Source of the DNA: Pseudomonadota bacterium
GTDB taxonomy: Bacteria > Desulfobacterota > Desulfovibrionia > Desulfovibrionales > Desulfovibrionaceae
Assembly: GCA_023426275.1 (NCBI GenBank)
Contig: JAFABC010000195.1
Coordinates: 9,132-73,131, forward strand
Direction of reading: 5' to 3'
Length of the DNA stretch: 64,000 nucleotides
Of the stretch, positions 60,841 to 64,000 are shown one piece after another. Every line of letters starts with the position of its first letter. Positions within the stretch are counted from its first letter, which is position 1. Below the pieces are notes generated by a model. It did not search any database. It saw only the letters and a list, made by a program, of their open reading frames with translations, and was not told where the DNA came from. The position numbers and the translations under genes were made by a program.

Positions 60841-60869
60841 ATCAGCCTTTAGTCCAACTAAAGGCTGAT
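60841..60869. repeat. Hairpin element, copy 3 (longest stem)
   Basis: Perfect 13-bp stem: ATCAGCCTTTAGT and ACTAAAGGCTGAT around a CCA loop. Confidence 0.8.
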
Positions 60870-61020
60870 ACCGCAAACCAATCAGTAAACCAAATTTATT
60901 TTTTCTAATATTACCTACACAATAGAATGACGAAACGGATTAGCCAAAAAGTATTTTTTTTAAAACTTCATGCGAGATCAATCATTTTTACAGTCATAAT
61001 TATTCTTTCCCGCCCTCGAC

Positions 61021-61425
61021 TTATCCTGGAGATAAAACCTCCAGGTTGAGTGGTTGCATAAGATAGGCAGCGAACGCCGTTAGGACTTTACCGACAACAG
61101 AAATACAAACTAAAAACACAAGAAGACGGGGAAGACAACCCTCCCCCGCTGTTAACAGGTTCAAATGGATCTCTTTACGACAACGATTAAAGCTTGCTTG
61201 AGGATTTCCCTCGTTATCTTTGAGCCAATGATAATCATGACAACCCTTAGAACCATTGTTCATCCCCATGTTTGAAGTATTGTATTGAATTTCTTCTTCA
61301 TAAAGAACAAAGCCCCTGACTTCGAAAAGCCAAGGGCCTTGCTCAGACACCGTACAGTGATTTCCAATATCTTTATATACTAAATTAAAAGAACATCTGG
61401 TTCGGCAAGCGATTTGTATCAACAA
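61021..61425 (-). CDS. Doubtful small hypothetical protein
   Basis: Open frame of 134 residues with a hydrophobic C-terminal stretch (RLLVFLVCISVVGKVLTAFAAYLM) and a Cys/His-containing middle. No ribosome site precedes the first Met, and no family is recognised. An inverted repeat CCTGGAG/CTCCAGG overlaps its end (about 61026-61046) and could be a terminator or an element end. It may be a real small membrane protein or non-coding sequence. Confidence 0.3.
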   Translation of the reverse strand: MLIQIACRTRCSFNLVYKDIGNHCTVSEQGPWLFEVRGFVLYEEEIQYNTSNMGMNNGSKGCHDYHWLKDNEGNPQASFNRCRKEIHLNLLTAGEGCLPRLLVFLVCISVVGKVLTAFAAYLMQPLNLEVLSPG

Positions 61426-61478
61426 AAAACAGATATGCCCAAAGTAAAATAATTATTGTCGACAATATGAATGGCTAT

Positions 61479-61901
61479 TTATCCATAAAAGCTCTCATCT
61501 TCACTCGGGTAATAACTTTTGCATTCTACTGAATAGTCCAATGGATTATCGATCATTTTCTCCTTGGCAGAGCATCGATATTTTCCAGAGCCATATTCGA
61601 AATCTTCATAAGGTTTGCAAAATTCACATTGAATACAAGCCCTAGGCTTTTTCTTATCACCATCAACTTGTGTAGCTGCTGATCCATGTCCAGAATCAGG
61701 AACATGTCCAGGATCAGGTGGCGATGAGTCAATATCACTCGTTGGCCAATTGACTGCTACAGGTTGCTGTACGATGGTAGAATCTAACATTGTTTCATTG
61801 TCATTGACTGGGCCAGGAGCATTCACTGAATCTGGCAAGTCGAATGGGTAGAAGGCAACTGGATCAACACCTAAACGGGTTAGGAAGTCAAAGAAGATCA
61901 T
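61479..61901 (-). CDS. Cys-rich small hypothetical protein (possible zinc ribbon)
   Basis: Protein of 140 residues. The first half is acidic and Pro/Ser-rich, probably disordered. The second half has a Cys pattern, CIQCEFCKPYEDFEYGSGKYRC and then ECKSYYP, that could hold one zinc. A strong AAGGAG site precedes ATG 61901, so the gene is probably real. I do not recognise a function. It lies downstream of the DUF927 helicase gene on the same strand, 275 nt away, and may belong to the island's replication or regulatory genes. Confidence 0.7.
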   Translation of the reverse strand: MIFFDFLTRLGVDPVAFYPFDLPDSVNAPGPVNDNETMLDSTIVQQPVAVNWPTSDIDSSPPDPGHVPDSGHGSAATQVDGDKKKPRACIQCEFCKPYEDFEYGSGKYRCSAKEKMIDNPLDYSVECKSYYPSEDESFYG

Positions 61902-62175
61902 GTCGATTACTCCTTCGTCAATTTGTTAAGAAAAGTCTCCGTCTCCATTGGACTGCATAGGGCAGGACCTTCGACGTACTAAATTACTAACAACTTTTTG
62001 GACCCGTCCCTGTGTTTTTATAATATATATACATAATCCATCGTAATAATAATATATATATTTTTTAAATATTTAGTAATTTAGTAAGGAGAATAAGAGT
62101 TAAAGAAACATGTTTATCTTTAATGTAAAAAGACGAATAAGACTAAGATGAAAAAAGTTAGTAAGCATAAGAAAT
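61902..62175. other. AT-rich gap between DUF927 and Cys-rich genes
   Basis: 274 nt, very AT-rich between 62020 and 62165. No gene or convincing terminator is seen. It probably contains the promoter of the Cys-rich gene. Confidence 0.4.
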
Positions 62176-64000
62176 TCAGGACTGTGACTTCGACGTACTT
62201 ACTAAACATTCTTTGCTGAGACAGTACAGGTTAATTTTCTTTGTCCATGATCCATTCGAAGTTCCAGTAATGGCGACTTGTCTTTGATATCCTTTTGACG
62301 ATCCATTCGTCACAAGCCATCCTTTTTCGTTCCAGAGTCTGATGATTTCATTTGGATTAAATCCGTTACTCTTAAGCAAAGCATCTAGTTTTGACTTCGT
62401 GAAGCCAATGAAGGTCCAGCCATCATCGTCTTTTAAGTCGCAGTAGGCATCGAAGCCACCGCCTGACCAGTTGATTCCTCTTGAGACAGAAGCAGGAGAA
62501 TAAATACGATTGCCATTGTCATTGATCCAGTCGTCGATACATTGCAGCGCCTGGGAAGCAATGTCAGAGGATGTGGCTTCCGACTTTGCACGGTTCCAGA
62601 CGGTTTCAAGGAGCTGGCGAACTGGTGTTGTCCTTTGCAAACCTGGGATCGCTGCATGGATAATGGGGATCGCCGTTGCCACCGCTGCGAAGTATTCTCC
62701 AAGTCGCATTTCAATAGGAGTCATTTCATCTGATTGAGTAAAAAGCCTGTTTACTTCTTCATAAGCGCTTTTCCAAAGAGACCATTGACTCCGATTGTCC
62801 AGGATAAATTGCATCAAACAAGGTCCTGCGTGTCCATAGTGATCCTTGATGGTCAATTTGATCCTACTGACGACAGCTTTGCTTTCGGAGTCAGTTTTCA
62901 GGAACGGATTGCCCCACAGGTCAATGATCCTTCCCCTTGATCCGCCGTCCGTGCTCAGGTCCAGGCTGGGCGATTCTCCAGTGGAAAAGAGGATGGTTCT
63001 GAACGGCTGCACCCGGTCAGAGCCGTGGAGTGTCGCGCGCCCCTTGTCCAGCCCCGAAGCGATCATGTAGATGGTGTCGGTGACGAGGTCACTTCCAAAC
63101 CGGTTCTTTTTATTCTGCAATCGAGCCAGTTTCGTTTCATCAAGGAAGAGTGGCAGTCCATTGAGCAGGGCAGCCACTCTTCCAATCCGATTGTCGGTTC
63201 CGTTCCATGTGTTGATGAAGGACCCTGCCTGGAGCGAAGGATTGCCCCAGGCCGAGGCGGCGAGGGTCAGCGCAGTGGTTTTTCCGGATGAGCTCGGAGC
63301 GCACAGTTCCAAGGTGAAGTTGTCCACTCCCAGGATCGGAAGGACCGGCGCGGCCAGGGACGTGTAGAAGGCAAAAGCCACGTCAGGATATTCGAGGGCT
63401 TCGTTGGCGCAGAAGGTCCAGGACGAAAAGTTTCCTTTCTGGTGAAAGCCATTGGCGAATTGCTCATCACCCTGGTCAGCGCCTTTGAACCGTACGACCG
63501 AGGCATGGCTGGACGTTTGTTCCTTTGGAGCATCGGTCAAGTACGAATGCCCCCATAGAAACCCCGACATGTCCTCTGTCCAGCCCAAGCGACTTTCGAC
63601 CAAGGTCCTGGGAATGATCTTGGTATTTATTTGTTCATATTCATGGAGATAGGCAATGAGTGAGTTGGCATTCAAGCTTGTCACTGGGAAATTGTAATTT
63701 GCAAGTTTTACTATATTTGCCTTTGTCGCAATATCACAACGCTCGACCTGGAGGTTATGCCATCCATTGTCTGCTTTCCATGTCAGTGTAACATAATGAA
63801 TGTTTGTGCTTTTATTGCATGACAATTCAGTGATAAAAAGAGGATATGGGGATATCACTTGTGGGCCTACGTCACCTTTTCTGACGATATTCCCATTGTT
63901 CGAAAGAAGGTAGAACAGAGGAAGCACGGCTTCAATTGGCACTGGAGCGTCAGAGATACGCCGTCGAATAACGACAGGAGTGTATTCATCAAATGCTGAT
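62176..64000 (-). CDS. DUF927-type helicase/primase-associated protein, 5' end outside window
   Basis: At least 607 residues; the frame stays open to the window edge, so the N-terminus (often a primase domain in this family) is missing. Visible: FLWGHSYLTD near the DUF927 start, SWTFCANEALEYPDVAFAFYTSLAAPVL, and Walker A in ELCAPSSSGKTTALTLAASAWG, followed by FLDETKLARLQ as a Walker B-like segment. Such proteins are found on plasmids, phages and integrative elements and probably unwind DNA during replication of the element. A GTG at 63942 is in frame but is not likely to be the real start. Confidence 0.85.
   Translation of the reverse strand, partial: SAFDEYTPVVIRRRISDAPVPIEAVLPLFYLLSNNGNIVRKGDVGPQVISPYPLFITELSCNKSTNIHYVTLTWKADNGWHNLQVERCDIATKANIVKLANYNFPVTSLNANSLIAYLHEYEQINTKIIPRTLVESRLGWTEDMSGFLWGHSYLTDAPKEQTSSHASVVRFKGADQGDEQFANGFHQKGNFSSWTFCANEALEYPDVAFAFYTSLAAPVLPILGVDNFTLELCAPSSSGKTTALTLAASAWGNPSLQAGSFINTWNGTDNRIGRVAALLNGLPLFLDETKLARLQNKKNRFGSDLVTDTIYMIASGLDKGRATLHGSDRVQPFRTILFSTGESPSLDLSTDGGSRGRIIDLWGNPFLKTDSESKAVVSRIKLTIKDHYGHAGPCLMQFILDNRSQWSLWKSAYEEVNRLFTQSDEMTPIEMRLGEYFAAVATAIPIIHAAIPGLQRTTPVRQLLETVWNRAKSEATSSDIASQALQCIDDWINDNGNRIYSPASVSRGINWSGGGFDAYCDLKDDDGWTFIGFTKSKLDALLKSNGFNPNEIIRLWNEKGWLVTNGSSKGYQRQVAITGTSNGSWTKKINLYCLSKECLVSTSKSQS

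Larger units (their letters stand above)
59633..61020. other. 1.4-kb non-coding region with repeated hairpins
   Basis: No open frame here has a ribosome site or credible composition. The left part (59705-59890) is a GC-rich patch in an AT-rich background with short complementary segments, possibly a structured RNA. The rest carries related 27-nt hairpins (listed separately) and a palindrome CTACGCGTAG at 60390-60399. It may be an origin, a transfer or att region, or an array of small RNA elements. Confidence 0.55.
39763..64000. mobile_element. Integrated genomic island (left junction in window, right end beyond it)
   Basis: The left boundary is the tmRNA 3' fragment plus terminator. Inside are two tyrosine recombinases, a toxin-antitoxin pair, SNF2/SWIM genes, a type I restriction operon and a DUF927 helicase, in sequence AT-richer than the first 38 kb. 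The intact tmRNA gene expected at the far end is not in the window. Possibly a composite of more than one element, as the 178-bp repeats suggest. Confidence 0.65.

Overview
The window reads as part of a chromosome from a high-GC, Gram-negative, motile delta-proteobacterium. A Desulfovibrionaceae-type organism is my best guess, judged from codon use, a HisKA hybrid kinase and chemosensory cluster, sigma-54 regulators, a fused MFS/spermidine-synthase gene and the style of the integrated island. The species cannot be named from the sequence alone.

Bases 1-14353 are a transport and drug-resistance region. They hold a LysR regulator; a TetR regulator divergent from an AaeAB-like efflux operon (FUSC membrane protein, DUF1656 protein, HlyD/EmrA adaptor) with two matching operators between them; a tandem universal stress protein; an RND pump with its adaptor but no outer-membrane channel; a second TetR regulator; and a MarR regulator upstream of a Bcr/CflA-type MFS transporter. 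The second TetR gene and the MarR gene share one operator motif.

Bases 14506-25394 are a signalling block. A minus-strand operon encodes a dCache chemoreceptor, an EAL/HDOD protein, a 7TM hybrid histidine kinase and a PAS chemoreceptor. Divergent from it are a sigma-54 response regulator and a stand-alone Hpt protein. The kinase's own Hpt-like tail lacks the phospho-accepting His, so the separate Hpt protein may close the relay.

Bases 25526-38151 hold a seven-gene MoxR/DUF58/DUF4381/BatA/BatB/TPR/BatD operon, a secreted arylsulfatase, a fused transporter/spermidine-synthase-like protein and an AI-2E-family permease.

From about 38.2 kb the sequence becomes AT-richer and mobile. A 3' fragment of a tmRNA (ssrA) gene with its terminator at about 39.72-39.80 kb looks like the junction of an integrated island. 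Two 178-bp direct repeats bracket a cassette with a HepT-MntA toxin-antitoxin pair and an SNF2 helicase/SWIM pair. Next comes the most interesting part (45.6-56.8 kb): a sigma-54 activator with a CARF-like sensor domain, then a textbook -24/-12 promoter placed exactly between its stop codon and hsdR, then hsdR-hsdM-hsdS, a 60-aa protein, an unknown 229-aa protein, a DUF3696-type ATPase and a protein with weak phospholipase-D-like motifs. I read this as a signal-gated restriction/defence operon. The rest of the island carries two different tyrosine recombinases, an HTH/AbrB-like protein, a 1.4-kb non-coding stretch with covarying hairpins, a Cys-rich small protein and the end of a DUF927 helicase gene that runs out of the window.
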